A stretch of DNA of 64,000 nucleotides from assembly GCA_046048055.1 (NCBI GenBank), contig JBJOGW010000091.1, positions 1-64,000 of the forward strand, in the 5' to 3' direction. Shown in pieces: positions 54,011 to 62,460 of the stretch (its first letter is position 1; every line of letters starts with the position of its first letter). Under the pieces are notes generated by a model. The model saw only the letters and a program-made list of their open reading frames with translations. It searched no databases and was not told the DNA's origin. Position numbers and translations under genes: made by a program. This DNA is from SYAC01 sp046048055 (GTDB taxonomy: Bacteria; Planctomycetota; Phycisphaerae; Phycisphaerales; SM1A02).

Positions 54011-54356
54011 TGCAAAGCCAATCCTGGCAGAAGGTTCCGACACTCGAATGCTGATCCTGATCGCCAGAAGCGAGGAGAGCTTCGACCCGCTGGTGTCTGC
54101 GCTGCTCGACGCGGGCATCACCGGTGCCACCGTGCTTGAGAGCCGAGGTCTGGCGAACATCATTCGAATGGAAATGCCGATCTTTGCTGGGCTTGCATCA
54201 TTGCTTCCCCAGACGACCGGCACTCGGGTGGTGCTCTCGATCGCGTCACGGTCGAGCATCGAGCAGTTGATGCGATTCATCGGTCAGCTGCCCGTGGAAC
54301 GACGCCCGATCGGCGTGACGCTTCCGGTCGAGTCGGTGCTTGGGCTGGGATCCTGA
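54003..54356 (+). CDS. Small PII-like/ferredoxin-fold protein
   Basis: A 117-residue protein predicted to adopt a ferredoxin-like alpha/beta fold as in PII-type signal proteins: RMLILIARSEESFDPLVSAL, LLDAGITGATVLESRGLAN, and RVVLSIASRSSIEQLMRFIG. The T-loop region (~55-70) is short, and the ATP-site residues of classical GlnB are not evident. It is not a strict PII protein; PII-like or a related small sensor is the best description. It overlaps the EIIA gene (eight bases) and the first antiporter (TGATG), which suggests a regulatory subunit of that transporter. Confidence 0.6.
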   Translation: MDDAKPILAEGSDTRMLILIARSEESFDPLVSALLDAGITGATVLESRGLANIIRMEMPIFAGLASLLPQTTGTRVVLSIASRSSIEQLMRFIGQLPVERRPIGVTLPVESVLGLGS

Positions 54357-55552
54357 TGACGGAACCGGTGCCGGTGGATCTGGATGCGGTGGGTCGGGCG
54401 ATCGCCGTGATGATCGTGGCGACCGTTGCGCTGCTGCTGGCGTTTCTCTCCATCACGCGACCTGCGGCGCGACTGGCCAGGCGTCCGCTTGCCAGCGCCC
54501 TGCTGGGCGGTGGTTGGCTGGCGCTGCTGGCGGGCCTGCTGCTGGGGCCAGGCGGCTTCGAGTTGCTGCAGCGAGGTTCGGTCCTGGAACTGCGACCGCT
54601 CACGCAGTTGGGACTGGCGTGGATCGGATTTCTGGTGGGCCTGCAGCTGAAGCGATCGCTTGTCGCCGCCATTCCCGCCCTGTTGTGGCGCTGGGTGGCC
54701 GCGGATGCGGTCGTGAGCATGGTCGTGGGCACGCTCGCCGCTGGCGCCGTGCTGGCTTGGGCAAGCGGAACGACCGACGTGGGCTTGCTCTGGCCCGCTG
54801 CCTCGCTGGTGGGCGCCGCGAGCATCGGATGGTCAGGAGAATTGCGCTCGTTGCGCGGTTTCGATACCCGCGCGCCGGACGTCGCCGCCATGGTGCGTGC
54901 CGGCGCTGGGCTGTGCACCGCGGTGGCGGTGGTGATCGCCGACATCGCGAGCAGCGACTTTCACGAGTCACGGTGGCTGGTGACCACGGTGGCGGTGGTG
55001 GCAGCGGCCACGCTGAGCCTGCGGGCCGCGCTCGGGCGAAACGTGGTTCCGGACGGCGGCATCATCCTGGCGCTGCTGGCGACGCTCGCGCTGGTGGCGG
55101 GCGCTGCCGCGGCCATCCAGACCGGACCCATTCTCGGCGGATTCCTGCTTGGGGGGGTCATCACCAACCTGCGAGGCGGATCGATGCGACGCATGGAACG
55201 CCTGGTCATGGAGAGCGAGCCAGCCGTGGCCGCGATCTTCTTCCTGCTGGCAGGCGTGCTGCTCGGCGGTGCCGACGGAGCATGGCCCTGGGTGCTCGCG
55301 GCCTGCATGGTGGGCATTCGATGCACCCTGAAGCCGGTGGTGGCCAGCCGTGTCCCGGCATGGCTCTGGCAGCGGCCGGGCGCCGCACGCATGCAGTCAG
55401 CCGTGGTTCGACAGGCACCGATCGCGGTCGCCCTTGCGGTCGCTGCGGCGATCGATCGATATGCCATGACCGAGCGAGGCGTGCTCACGGCCGTGGTGAT
55501 CTCCGGGATGGCATCGACCGTGCTGCCGCTGCTATGGAGGCGGCGCGCATGA
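54356..55552 (+). CDS. CPA2-type cation:proton antiporter (first of a tandem pair)
   Basis: A 398-residue membrane protein with eleven to twelve hydrophobic segments, related to the CPA2 (KefB/GerN-like) family: LARRPLASALLGGGWLALLA, LRPLTQLGLAWIGFLVGLQL, LVGAASIGWSGELRSLRGFD, ILGGFLLGGVITNLRGGSMR and EPAVAAIFFLLAGVLLGGAD. Neither the TrkA-N domain nor the full Asp-Asp pair of the ion site is evident, so the ion is unknown. It is coupled to the PII-like gene (TGATG) and to the second antiporter (ATGA). It probably exchanges Na+ or K+ for H+. Confidence 0.75.
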   Translation: MTEPVPVDLDAVGRAIAVMIVATVALLLAFLSITRPAARLARRPLASALLGGGWLALLAGLLLGPGGFELLQRGSVLELRPLTQLGLAWIGFLVGLQLKRSLVAAIPALLWRWVAADAVVSMVVGTLAAGAVLAWASGTTDVGLLWPAASLVGAASIGWSGELRSLRGFDTRAPDVAAMVRAGAGLCTAVAVVIADIASSDFHESRWLVTTVAVVAAATLSLRAALGRNVVPDGGIILALLATLALVAGAAAAIQTGPILGGFLLGGVITNLRGGSMRRMERLVMESEPAVAAIFFLLAGVLLGGADGAWPWVLAACMVGIRCTLKPVVASRVPAWLWQRPGAARMQSAVVRQAPIAVALAVAAAIDRYAMTERGVLTAVVISGMASTVLPLLWRRRA

Positions 55553-56913
55553 GACGGCTGCTGTCTCTCCTTGCAGGAACGCTGGTGCTGCTCACCGCCG
55601 TGGCGTTGCTGCGAACATGGATCGCCGCGGAGGCCGGCACCATCGCGACGCGCGGTCCGTTCGATGATCTGGCCGTGACGCCGCCTGCAGGACTGGCGAC
55701 ATCGGCTCTCGCCCTGGGACTGCTCCTGCTGGGAGCCCTGCTTGCAGGCGAGATCGCGATGCTCGCCGGCCTGCCACGCGTCAGCGGTGCGCTGGTCTGG
55801 GGCATCCTGGTCGGTCCGCCGTTGCACGAAGCCATCGGCCTGCCATGGCCCCCGCTGCTTCCCCGTGAGGAGCTCTCCTATCTGGAACTCGTCGACGCGC
55901 TGGCGGTCAGCCTGATCGGGATGGTGGCGGGCAGCGAGATCCGCGTCGCCTTTCTGCGCGCCTCGGGCGGCACCGTGGCCAGGCTGGTGGCATGCCAGTC
56001 CGCGTGCGTGCTGCTCGTGACCGCCGGCGGTCTGGTGGCCCTGAGCGGCCATCTCCCCTTGCTGGGCGAAGTGAGCACCAGGGACGCGTGGTTCGTGGCC
56101 CTGCTTGTCGGCGTGATCAGCGTGGCCAACAGCCCGGCGATCGTGGTGGCCATGATCCGGGAGGCGGGCGCGGCCGGGTTCTTTGCACGAACGGCCATGA
56201 GCATGACCGTGGCCAAGGACCTGCTGTTGGTCGTGGCATTCACGGTGCTGCTGGCCTCGTGGACGGCGACCGGGCACGGTGGAGGCGGCGCCGCCTGGCA
56301 GGTGACCTGGCACCTCAGCGGATCCCTGCTTGCGGGACTGGCCGTGGCCGGCGTGCTGCTCGTGCTGGCGTGGTCCACCCGGGCCAGACTGGACCTGCTT
56401 CTCGTGGTGGTCGGCTTCGCGATCGCGCTGGCCGGTCGACTGCTGGAGATCGCGCCACTGCTGGCGGGCATCACCGCGGGGTTCGTGCTGGTCAACGCCG
56501 CGCCCAGGCACAGTCAGCGACTCTTCAGCGCGATCGAGAACCTGCTGCCCGCGACCTACGCCCTGTTCTTCGCGGTGGCAGGCGCACGCATCGGCGTGGA
56601 GGCGCTGGCCACGCTGTGGCCGCTGGCTGCCGTCGTGGCCGGACTTCGACTGCTCGGCAACATCGGTGGGCTGCAGCTTGGATGCCGCTGGAGCGGCATC
56701 GAGGGATCCACGCGCGCCTGGCTGTGGACCAGCATGATCCCGCAGGCTGGTGTCACGATCGCGCTGGCGTCCGAGGCCCGAGCCGCGTTGCAGGACGAGC
56801 CATGGGCCATCACGCTGCACGCCCTGCTGCTCGCGGTGGTGGCCATCCATGAGCTGCTGGGGCCTCCGCTGCTGCGGCTGGGCCTGCTACGTTCGGGCGA
56901 GGTCCGGAGATGA
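55549..56913 (+). CDS. CPA2-type cation:proton antiporter (second of a tandem pair)
   Basis: A 454-residue membrane protein with about twelve segments. Relevant stretches: ALVWGILVGPPLHEAIGLPW, DALAVSLIGMVAGSEIRVAF, VALLVGVISVANSPAIVVAM, SMTVAKDLLLVVAFTVLLAS and LFFAVAGARIGVEALATLWP. The NSPAIV and KDxLLV motifs resemble the ion site of CPA2 antiporters. It begins with an ATGA overlap after the first antiporter; a start at 55534 is also possible. Its stop overlaps the tatD start (ATGA). The two proteins may form a heterodimer with the EIIA and PII-like proteins as regulators. This is inferred from gene order. Confidence 0.8.
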   Translation: MRRLLSLLAGTLVLLTAVALLRTWIAAEAGTIATRGPFDDLAVTPPAGLATSALALGLLLLGALLAGEIAMLAGLPRVSGALVWGILVGPPLHEAIGLPWPPLLPREELSYLELVDALAVSLIGMVAGSEIRVAFLRASGGTVARLVACQSACVLLVTAGGLVALSGHLPLLGEVSTRDAWFVALLVGVISVANSPAIVVAMIREAGAAGFFARTAMSMTVAKDLLLVVAFTVLLASWTATGHGGGGAAWQVTWHLSGSLLAGLAVAGVLLVLAWSTRARLDLLLVVVGFAIALAGRLLEIAPLLAGITAGFVLVNAAPRHSQRLFSAIENLLPATYALFFAVAGARIGVEALATLWPLAAVVAGLRLLGNIGGLQLGCRWSGIEGSTRAWLWTSMIPQAGVTIALASEARAALQDEPWAITLHALLLAVVAIHELLGPPLLRLGLLRSGEVRR

Positions 56914-57692
56914 TCGACACCCACTGCCACCTCACCTACACGCAGTACGCGGGCCAGGTTCCCCAGGAGCTGGAGCGCATGCGCGCAGCCGGCGTGAGGG
57001 CCTGCATCACCGTGGGCACCACGACCGCCGACAGCGAGCGAGGCTGCTCGCTCGCCGCCGCGCATGCCGAGGTCTGGGCCAGTGCCGGCGTGCACCCGTT
57101 GCACAGCGACGAGCCCGTGGATTGGGGCCTGCTGCATCGATGCGGCATGCATCCTCGCTGCGTGGCGTGGGGTGAGTTGGGACTGGACCGCCACTACGAC
57201 ACGCCCTCGCAGGCCCTGCAGGTGGCGGCGCTCGAGGGCCAGCTCGATCGCATCGCGCGCTGGGCGGGCGAGGGACTGCGCAAGCCCGTCATCATCCATT
57301 GCCGCGATGCCTTCGACGACCTGCTGCCGCGACTGGCCGACAGCGGGCTGCCGGCGGACCGTTTCGTCTTTCACTGCTTCAGCGGCACCGCGGCGGAGGC
57401 ACGGCGCGTGCTGGACTTCGGCGCGTGGATCAGCTTCACCGGCATCGTGACCTATCGCAACGCCCCGCAGGTGCAGGAGGCGGCCCGGCTGGTGCCCGCC
57501 GACCGGATCATGGCTGAAACCGATGCGCCATTCCTCTCGCCGGAACCCATGCGCTCCTCGAAGCCCAACCGACCGGCCCACGTGATGCTGGTGGCCCGGC
57601 AGCTGGCCATGCTGCGCGGACTGGAGGAAGATGCCTGCATGCAGCTGCTGGACCGCAACGCGTGCCGCTTCTTCGGACTGCCGGGCGCCTGA
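56910..57692 (+). CDS. tatD: TatD family metal-dependent hydrolase/DNase
   Basis: A 260-residue TIM-barrel hydrolase; TatD proteins have 3'-5' nuclease activity and act in DNA repair. Metal ligands are all in place: MIDTHCHLTY (HxH), WGELGLDRHY (Glu), KPVIIHCRDAF (His), VFHCFSGT (His) and MAETDAPFL (Asp). It starts at ATG 56910, overlapping the upstream antiporter stop (ATGA), and tatC follows 33 bases later from its own hexamer. In E. coli tatD is also in the tat locus although it is not needed for export. No irregularity. Confidence 0.95.
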   Translation: MIDTHCHLTYTQYAGQVPQELERMRAAGVRACITVGTTTADSERGCSLAAAHAEVWASAGVHPLHSDEPVDWGLLHRCGMHPRCVAWGELGLDRHYDTPSQALQVAALEGQLDRIARWAGEGLRKPVIIHCRDAFDDLLPRLADSGLPADRFVFHCFSGTAAEARRVLDFGAWISFTGIVTYRNAPQVQEAARLVPADRIMAETDAPFLSPEPMRSSKPNRPAHVMLVARQLAMLRGLEEDACMQLLDRNACRFFGLPGA

Positions 57693-57713
57693 GGACGCCA
57701 TGGCCGCGCGGGA

Positions 57714-57719
57714 TACGAT
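57714..57719 (+). promoter_or_regulatory. Putative -10 element for leaderless tatC
   Basis: TACGAT ends exactly six bases before the tatC ATG at 57726. No ribosome site is visible. Confidence 0.45.
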
Positions 57720-57725
57720 CCCCGA

Positions 57726-58733
57726 ATGGACCAGCCCGCCACGCCAACGACCGAACGGGGCGTGATGACGCTGGGCGATCACCTGGACGAGCTGCGCCGT
57801 CGCCTCATGTGGGGGCTGGTGGTTCCGATCCCGATCGCCGTGCTCGCATTCGGCTGGGCGGAACCCATCCGTGACTTCCTCTGCAAGCCGGCGATCGAGG
57901 CGCTGCAGTCGCATCACCTGCCGGCACAGTTGCAGGTGCTCAGCCCCATCGAGACGCTCGGCACCGACCTGAAGCTGGCCCTGGTCACGGCGCTGGTGCT
58001 GGGTGCCCCGTGGATCGCGCTGCAGGTGTGGAAGTTCGTGGAGCCCGGCCTGTACGCCCACGAGCGACGCTTCGTGCACCTGCTGGTGCCCCTCTCGGCC
58101 GTGCTCACGGTGTGTGGCCTGCTGCTGCTGCACTTCGTGATCATGCCCATGATGCTGCAGGTGCTGGTGGGCATGGGAAGCCAGCAGCCCGTGCGGCTGC
58201 CGATCACCGCACCCGGCGAGCAGGCCCCCGCGCTGCCCGATCTTCCGATCCTGACCGAACCTCCGGCCAGCGCGCAGCCCGGGCAGATGTGGCTCACGCC
58301 GGATCGACGGCTGCAGGTGGCCATTCCCGGCGAAGACGGCTCGCTCGAGGTGCTTGGCGTGCCGCTGCTGCAGGGTGGACGGCTGTCGCAGCAGTTCCGT
58401 CTGCGCGAGTACCTGGACTTCACGCTGGACTTCGCGCTGGGCATCACGGTGGCCTTCCAGACGCCTCTGGTGGTGCTGCTGCTGGGATGGCTCGGTGTGC
58501 TCACGCCGGACCGCCTGGGTGCCTTCCGGCGTTACGCGCTGTTCCTGTCCGCCGTGGTGGCGGCCGTGGTCACGCCGAGCGGCGATCCGTTCTCGCTGGC
58601 GCTGCTGGCGGTGCCGGTGTACCTGCTCTACGAGTTCGGCATCCTGCTGCTGCGCGTGGCGCCACCCGTGGCCGTGGCGCAAGGCGAGGTGTTCGGGCGG
58701 CTGCTGCGTCTGGTGCGCGGCCGGGATGCCTGA
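57726..58733 (+). CDS. tatC: Twin-arginine translocase subunit TatC with an extended periplasmic loop
   Basis: A 335-residue core subunit of the Tat pathway, which exports folded proteins such as ActB. The N-terminal MTLGDHLDELRRRLMW holds the signal-peptide-binding HLxELRxR, and VWKFVEPGLYAHERRF with LHFVIMPMML marks the first loops and helices; GITVAFQTPLVVLLLGWLGV and the late helices follow. Residues ~150-225, after the third helix, form an extra periplasmic segment (PGEQAPALPDLPILTEPPAS and following) absent from the usual ~250-residue TatC. The protein is otherwise complete. tadA starts after its stop by four bases. Confidence 0.95.
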   Translation: MDQPATPTTERGVMTLGDHLDELRRRLMWGLVVPIPIAVLAFGWAEPIRDFLCKPAIEALQSHHLPAQLQVLSPIETLGTDLKLALVTALVLGAPWIALQVWKFVEPGLYAHERRFVHLLVPLSAVLTVCGLLLLHFVIMPMMLQVLVGMGSQQPVRLPITAPGEQAPALPDLPILTEPPASAQPGQMWLTPDRRLQVAIPGEDGSLEVLGVPLLQGGRLSQQFRLREYLDFTLDFALGITVAFQTPLVVLLLGWLGVLTPDRLGAFRRYALFLSAVVAAVVTPSGDPFSLALLAVPVYLLYEFGILLLRVAPPVAVAQGEVFGRLLRLVRGRDA

Positions 58734-58737
58734 AGCC

Positions 58738-59283
58738 ATGGGCACCCGGACCATGCTGCGGCAGGAGCGGCGGTGGGTGAACAACCTGCGTCCCCACCAC
58801 GCGTGGGTCACCCATCGGGATCTGCGGATGATGCGCCGGGCGCTGGACCTGGCCCGACAGGCCGCCGCAGCTGGCGAGGTGCCGGTGGGCGCGGTGATCT
58901 ACCGAGGCGACGAGATCGTGGCGGAGGCGGCCAATGACCGGGAGGCCACCGCCGATCCGGGCGGACACGCCGAGATGGTGGCGTTGCGTCGCGCGGGCGC
59001 TCGGCTTGGCACGTGGCGGTTGCAGGACTGCCGGATGGCGGTGACGCTTGAGCCGTGCCCCATGTGCGCGGGGGCCCTGGTCAACGCTCGTCTGGGTGGG
59101 CTGCTGTTCGGGGCCTTCGATCCCAAGGCAGGTGCCGTTGGCACGCTGTACGACATCCCCCGGGATCCCCGGCTCAACCACCGGCTGCCCTGCGTTGGGG
59201 GGGTGCTTGCACCGGAAGCCGCCGGATTGCTGCGGCAATTCTTCGCGGCACGACGCGGAGCAGCCAGGTCCGGTAAACGCTGA
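58738..59283 (+). CDS. tadA: tRNA-specific adenosine deaminase TadA
   Basis: Deaminates A34 to inosine in tRNA-Arg(ACG). The 181 residues contain the zinc deaminase core: GGHAEMVALRRAG (His ligand, catalytic Glu) and LEPCPMCAGALVNARLGGLL (two Cys ligands); LFGAFDPKAGAVGTLYDIP is also typical. The N-terminal ~25 residues before MMRRALDLARQAAAAGEVPV are an extension of about the length seen in some planctomycetes. Other in-frame ATG codons at 58726 (overlapping tatC) and 58753 are possible starts; the choice of 58738 is a compromise. No ribosome site is clear. The gene follows tatC in the same direction. Confidence 0.92.
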   Translation: MGTRTMLRQERRWVNNLRPHHAWVTHRDLRMMRRALDLARQAAAAGEVPVGAVIYRGDEIVAEAANDREATADPGGHAEMVALRRAGARLGTWRLQDCRMAVTLEPCPMCAGALVNARLGGLLFGAFDPKAGAVGTLYDIPRDPRLNHRLPCVGGVLAPEAAGLLRQFFAARRGAARSGKR

Positions 59284-59368
59284 CGGTCTGTGCACCTCAA
59301 CGGTCCGGATTTGGAAGGAACCGCCTGACATCGGGCTTCCGAATACCACCTTGTGACCGTCCGCCTTG

Positions 59369-59404
59369 AGGGAGGCGGTCGGTGCCTGACGGGCACCTGT
59401 CAGG
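59369..59404 (+). promoter_or_regulatory. Overlapping alternative hairpins in the leader of the exported-protein gene
   Basis: Three short hairpins: CCGCCT/AGGCGG, GGTGCC (59381-59386) with GGCACC (59392-59397), and CCTGAC (59385-59390) with GTCAGG (59399-59404). The last two share bases and cannot form together. The region lies 31 bases upstream of the ATG at 59435 and could be a terminator after tadA or a switchable leader. Confidence 0.35.
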
Positions 59405-59434
59405 GATCGGGCATCGCGAGGAGAGGGACCGAAG

Positions 59435-60571
59435 ATGCACAAGTTCAGGGAAAGGCAGCGCGCCGCACGGCGCGCGACGTGCGTGCTCATCGGGGGCGGC
59501 TTGACGGCCATGCTGACGGCTTCAGCCGTGGCCAACGTGGTGACGTTCGATCCATCGGGCAGCAAGATCATGGCCGGCGACCGCAACGTGCTCGAAGGCC
59601 GTGGCGCGGTGGGCGGCGGTGAATCCCAGCCATTCAACGAGAACTTGACGGTGCGGACGATCAAGATGGGCAATCGCACCATCTCCGCGGAGCGGGGTGA
59701 CTTTCGACCGCCCAGCGAGGCCCGGCTGCTGGCGGCCCAGGACGGCTCGGACTCGTTCGAGGATGTGCCCCCCGACGCCGTGAGCCGGAATGCGCAGACC
59801 AAGGCCGACTTCCGCCTGGCGCTCACGCAGGATGTGCAGGCCCCGGACTCGATGACGCCGCTTGATGCGATGAGCACACCCGACTTCGGGCGGATGATGA
59901 TGCCCGACGGGGCCCATGCCACTCGAACCCAGATCTTCATGTCCATGCCCGAGGTCGACGATGACCCGCTGGCCAACGACGACTGGCCTGAACTGCTGAT
60001 CATCGGATCCGTTCCGAGCAAGGCCATCACCATCACCCCGATCCTGGACGGAACGCCGGGGGATCCCGAGAGCCTGGTGTTCGGCACCCCTTTCACGATC
60101 GCGCCGAGCACGCTGAGCCGCGGGGCCACGGGTCTGAGCATGGTCTTTGGTGCCGCGCCCGCGCCTGAAGCCTTGAACGTGATCGGGCTGGACATGTCCG
60201 GCGAACTGGGCGTGCTGCCGGGCCAGAGCGTGGTGGGCTACCAGATGGACGTGCCACCTGGCGCGAGCTTTCCGGTGAAGATGGTTCCTGTGGGGCAGCA
60301 GGCGGATGTTCTTGCGAGTTTCAACGATGGATTTGCCCAGATCGTCGGTCCCGTCACCGATCCCCCGCCGAACTTGTTTGCGCCGTCGCCACCGCTGGAG
60401 TTGCCGCCGGAGGCCAATCTGCGTGACTACGCACTGCTTCCGTTCCAGCCGAGCGATCAGGCCTTCGTCAATCCACCTGTCCCACCACCTCCGCCGCCGA
60501 TCCCGGCTCCGGGTTCAGTGGCCCTGCTCGTGGGTGCCGGCTCGCTGAGCATCCGACGACGACGCGGGTGA
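59435..60571 (+). CDS. Exported protein with PEP-CTERM-like sorting tail
   Basis: A 378-residue protein with an N-terminal signal peptide (ATCVLIGGGLTAMLTASAVA). The body is not recognised: low complexity, rich in Pro, Asp and Met, with no Cys after the signal. The C-terminus reads IPAPGSVALLVGAGSLSIRR and ends RRG: a Pro-Ala-Pro-Gly motif, a hydrophobic helix and a basic cluster. This resembles PEP-CTERM sorting tails handled by exosortase, in the PAPG variant found in Phycisphaerae. No exosortase is present in the window. A GAGGAGAGGG stretch 7-16 bases before the ATG serves as ribosome site. The 3' end overlaps truD on the other strand by 57 bases. Confidence 0.75.
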   Translation: MHKFRERQRAARRATCVLIGGGLTAMLTASAVANVVTFDPSGSKIMAGDRNVLEGRGAVGGGESQPFNENLTVRTIKMGNRTISAERGDFRPPSEARLLAAQDGSDSFEDVPPDAVSRNAQTKADFRLALTQDVQAPDSMTPLDAMSTPDFGRMMMPDGAHATRTQIFMSMPEVDDDPLANDDWPELLIIGSVPSKAITITPILDGTPGDPESLVFGTPFTIAPSTLSRGATGLSMVFGAAPAPEALNVIGLDMSGELGVLPGQSVVGYQMDVPPGASFPVKMVPVGQQADVLASFNDGFAQIVGPVTDPPPNLFAPSPPLELPPEANLRDYALLPFQPSDQAFVNPPVPPPPPPIPAPGSVALLVGAGSLSIRRRRG

Positions 60572-61831
60572 CTCGGCACCCGAGTCGGGCTCGTCACCCA
60601 TGACCTCTGCCAGCACGCTGGTGGCGTAGCCGCCGCGCGGCAGGTCGAAGGCGACCCGGATGTAGGGACCATGCTCGTCCACGCCCGACTCCACCTGCGG
60701 ATCCGTCACCCGCATTCGAAGGCTTCTCCGCTCGCCCGGCTCGCCGGTGGCTGCCAGATGCGTGGCGCCGTGGCCGAACGGCTCGAGCGCCGCGCGCTCC
60801 AGTTCCGCGCACGCGTCCTCGGCCGGCATGACCTCGGCGCCAGGCATGGGACCCGTGGGCGAGCAGTCGAAGGACAGCAGCCGCTCGTCCAGACTCCGGC
60901 CACCCTCCGACAGGTCCGCCGTGCCCACCCGGAACAGCGATCGACCCGGATGCAGAATGGCAAGGTCGCCCGGCACGAACCGATCGAACAGCCCCAGACG
61001 CATGCGATGACCGAGCACCCGGTTGAACGCGGCGCTCTGGGCTGCGTGCACCCAGAATTGCCGGGTGTGACGCGGAATCGCCATCACGGCCTGACGCGGT
61101 GACCGCCCGCCGGCAAGCGCCCGGACCGCTGCGCGCTCGGCACGATCCGGACGGCTCCACGCGGAGAGGCTGGATGACATGTCTCCGGCGTCGTAACGGG
61201 CCCGGGCGTACTGCTGCGATGGCGGGAACGGTGATCCATGGCTGCCGAGCAGTTCATCGAGCAGCGCTTGCCACTGTTCCTGGGCCAGAAGCATGCCAAG
61301 CCGATGCCCGTTGAGACGGTGGCCAAATCGCTGGCGTCCGAAGGCATTGGGGCAACCTCGTCGCGTCAACGCCTCGAGCCCCCGTCGAACCTGCGGCGCC
61401 CGCAACGGATCGCATCCGCGGATGCGGATGGAGAAGCGATTGCCTCGCAGCTGTCCCGGACGCAGTTTGGCCTGGTGCCGCCGCGCCCACAGGACCTGCA
61501 GGTTCGGATGCTGGATGACCGGCGGATCGGGCAGGCCCGGCAGGTGCACCGAGATGGTCTGCCGCGTGATCGCCACGCGATCCTTCATGCCGGCGTGACC
61601 CACGGCGTGCACGGGCACGCCACAGTGACGGGCCACCGCATCCACCATGTCGTCGTGGCTCAGTCCGGACTTCTGGATGCCCATGTGCAGGTGCTCACCC
61701 TGGCCACTGGGCTCGACGAGCGGGGTCTCGTCCACGAGGAAATCCTCGGGGCGCGACTTGATGCGGCCCCCCAAGGGCGGCCATTCGAGCAACCGCACGG
61801 CCAGCAACGGATCCGGCACGTGTTCGCTCAC
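60515..61831 (-). CDS. truD: tRNA pseudouridine synthase TruD
   Basis: Makes pseudouridine 13 in tRNA. The 438-residue protein has the N-terminal GGRIKSRPEDFLVDETPLVE, the catalytic HAGMKDRVAITRQTISVHLP (Asp in KDRxAxTxQ) and RPGQLRGNRFSIRIRG, then the family's insertion domain. The GTG start at 61829-61831 overlaps the HAD stop (GTGA); the frame continues 27 codons further left in the ORF, but similarity starts here. The C-terminus has an unusual Ser/Glu/Ala-rich extension after GGYATSVLAEVMGDE, which lies over the convergent exported-protein gene. It is the third gene of a coupled set with the BFN and HAD genes. Confidence 0.9.
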   Translation of the reverse strand: MSEHVPDPLLAVRLLEWPPLGGRIKSRPEDFLVDETPLVEPSGQGEHLHMGIQKSGLSHDDMVDAVARHCGVPVHAVGHAGMKDRVAITRQTISVHLPGLPDPPVIQHPNLQVLWARRHQAKLRPGQLRGNRFSIRIRGCDPLRAPQVRRGLEALTRRGCPNAFGRQRFGHRLNGHRLGMLLAQEQWQALLDELLGSHGSPFPPSQQYARARYDAGDMSSSLSAWSRPDRAERAAVRALAGGRSPRQAVMAIPRHTRQFWVHAAQSAAFNRVLGHRMRLGLFDRFVPGDLAILHPGRSLFRVGTADLSEGGRSLDERLLSFDCSPTGPMPGAEVMPAEDACAELERAALEPFGHGATHLAATGEPGERRSLRMRVTDPQVESGVDEHGPYIRVAFDLPRGGYATSVLAEVMGDEPDSGAESPASSSDAQRAGTHEQGH

Positions 61832-62460
61832 GGCAGCACACCCGCCGATCGCAGCGCCGACCGGATCTGCGGCACGGTCTCGCGCGTCGGGTCCACCTGA
61901 TGCGCCCGCCATCCGAGCGCCGCCGCGGCCTCAACGTTGTGCGGCAGGTCGTCGAAGTAGACGATGTCACCGCCCGAGGCGCCCACGCGATCCTGGAACG
62001 CCGCGAAGATGCGGTGATCCGGCTTCTCCAGGCCCATCTGGTGCGACGCATGCCTGTGATGAAGCCGCTGGAAGAACGACATGCCCTGCAACTGCTCCCA
62101 GTGGAGGGCATTCGTGTTGGAGAGGCAGGCAGTGCGGTGGCCGCTGGCCACGATCTCGCCAAGCACGGCGGGGACATCGGCGTACTCCCCCAGGATCCAC
62201 GACGCGTGGACCCGCCGGGCCTCGGCGGCGGCCAGAGCCGAACCCGTGCAGCGGCTCAGGCCCTCGAAGAACGCCTCGTCCGGAATCGCACCCCGCTGGT
62301 GCCGTGAGATCAGGTCACGCACCGCCGCAGGATCGGCCAAGGACGGATCCACCCCGCAGGTCACGCCCGCGGCGCGACAGCCCTGATGCCAGTCACGGCA
62401 GATCCGCACCAGCACCCCGCCCAGGTCGAACGCCACCAGCACCCCTTGGGCCTGGGTCAC
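61828..62460 (-). CDS. HAD-superfamily hydrolase (HAD-IA type)
   Basis: A 210-residue haloacid-dehalogenase-like phosphatase or dehalogenase. Motif I is VAFDLGGVLVRI, with the nucleophilic Asp but Gly in place of the second Asp, as in several HAD-IA members. Motif II is ACLSNTNALHW; motif III is GLEKPDHRIF with the Lys, and motif IV is IVYFDDLPHNVEAA. The substrate is unknown. The start is GTG at 62458-62460, overlapping the upstream BFN stop, and its own stop overlaps the truD start, so the three genes are translationally coupled. It could be a sugar-phosphate or nucleotide phosphatase. Confidence 0.85.
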   Translation of the reverse strand: MTQAQGVLVAFDLGGVLVRICRDWHQGCRAAGVTCGVDPSLADPAAVRDLISRHQRGAIPDEAFFEGLSRCTGSALAAAEARRVHASWILGEYADVPAVLGEIVASGHRTACLSNTNALHWEQLQGMSFFQRLHHRHASHQMGLEKPDHRIFAAFQDRVGASGGDIVYFDDLPHNVEAAAALGWRAHQVDPTRETVPQIRSALRSAGVLP

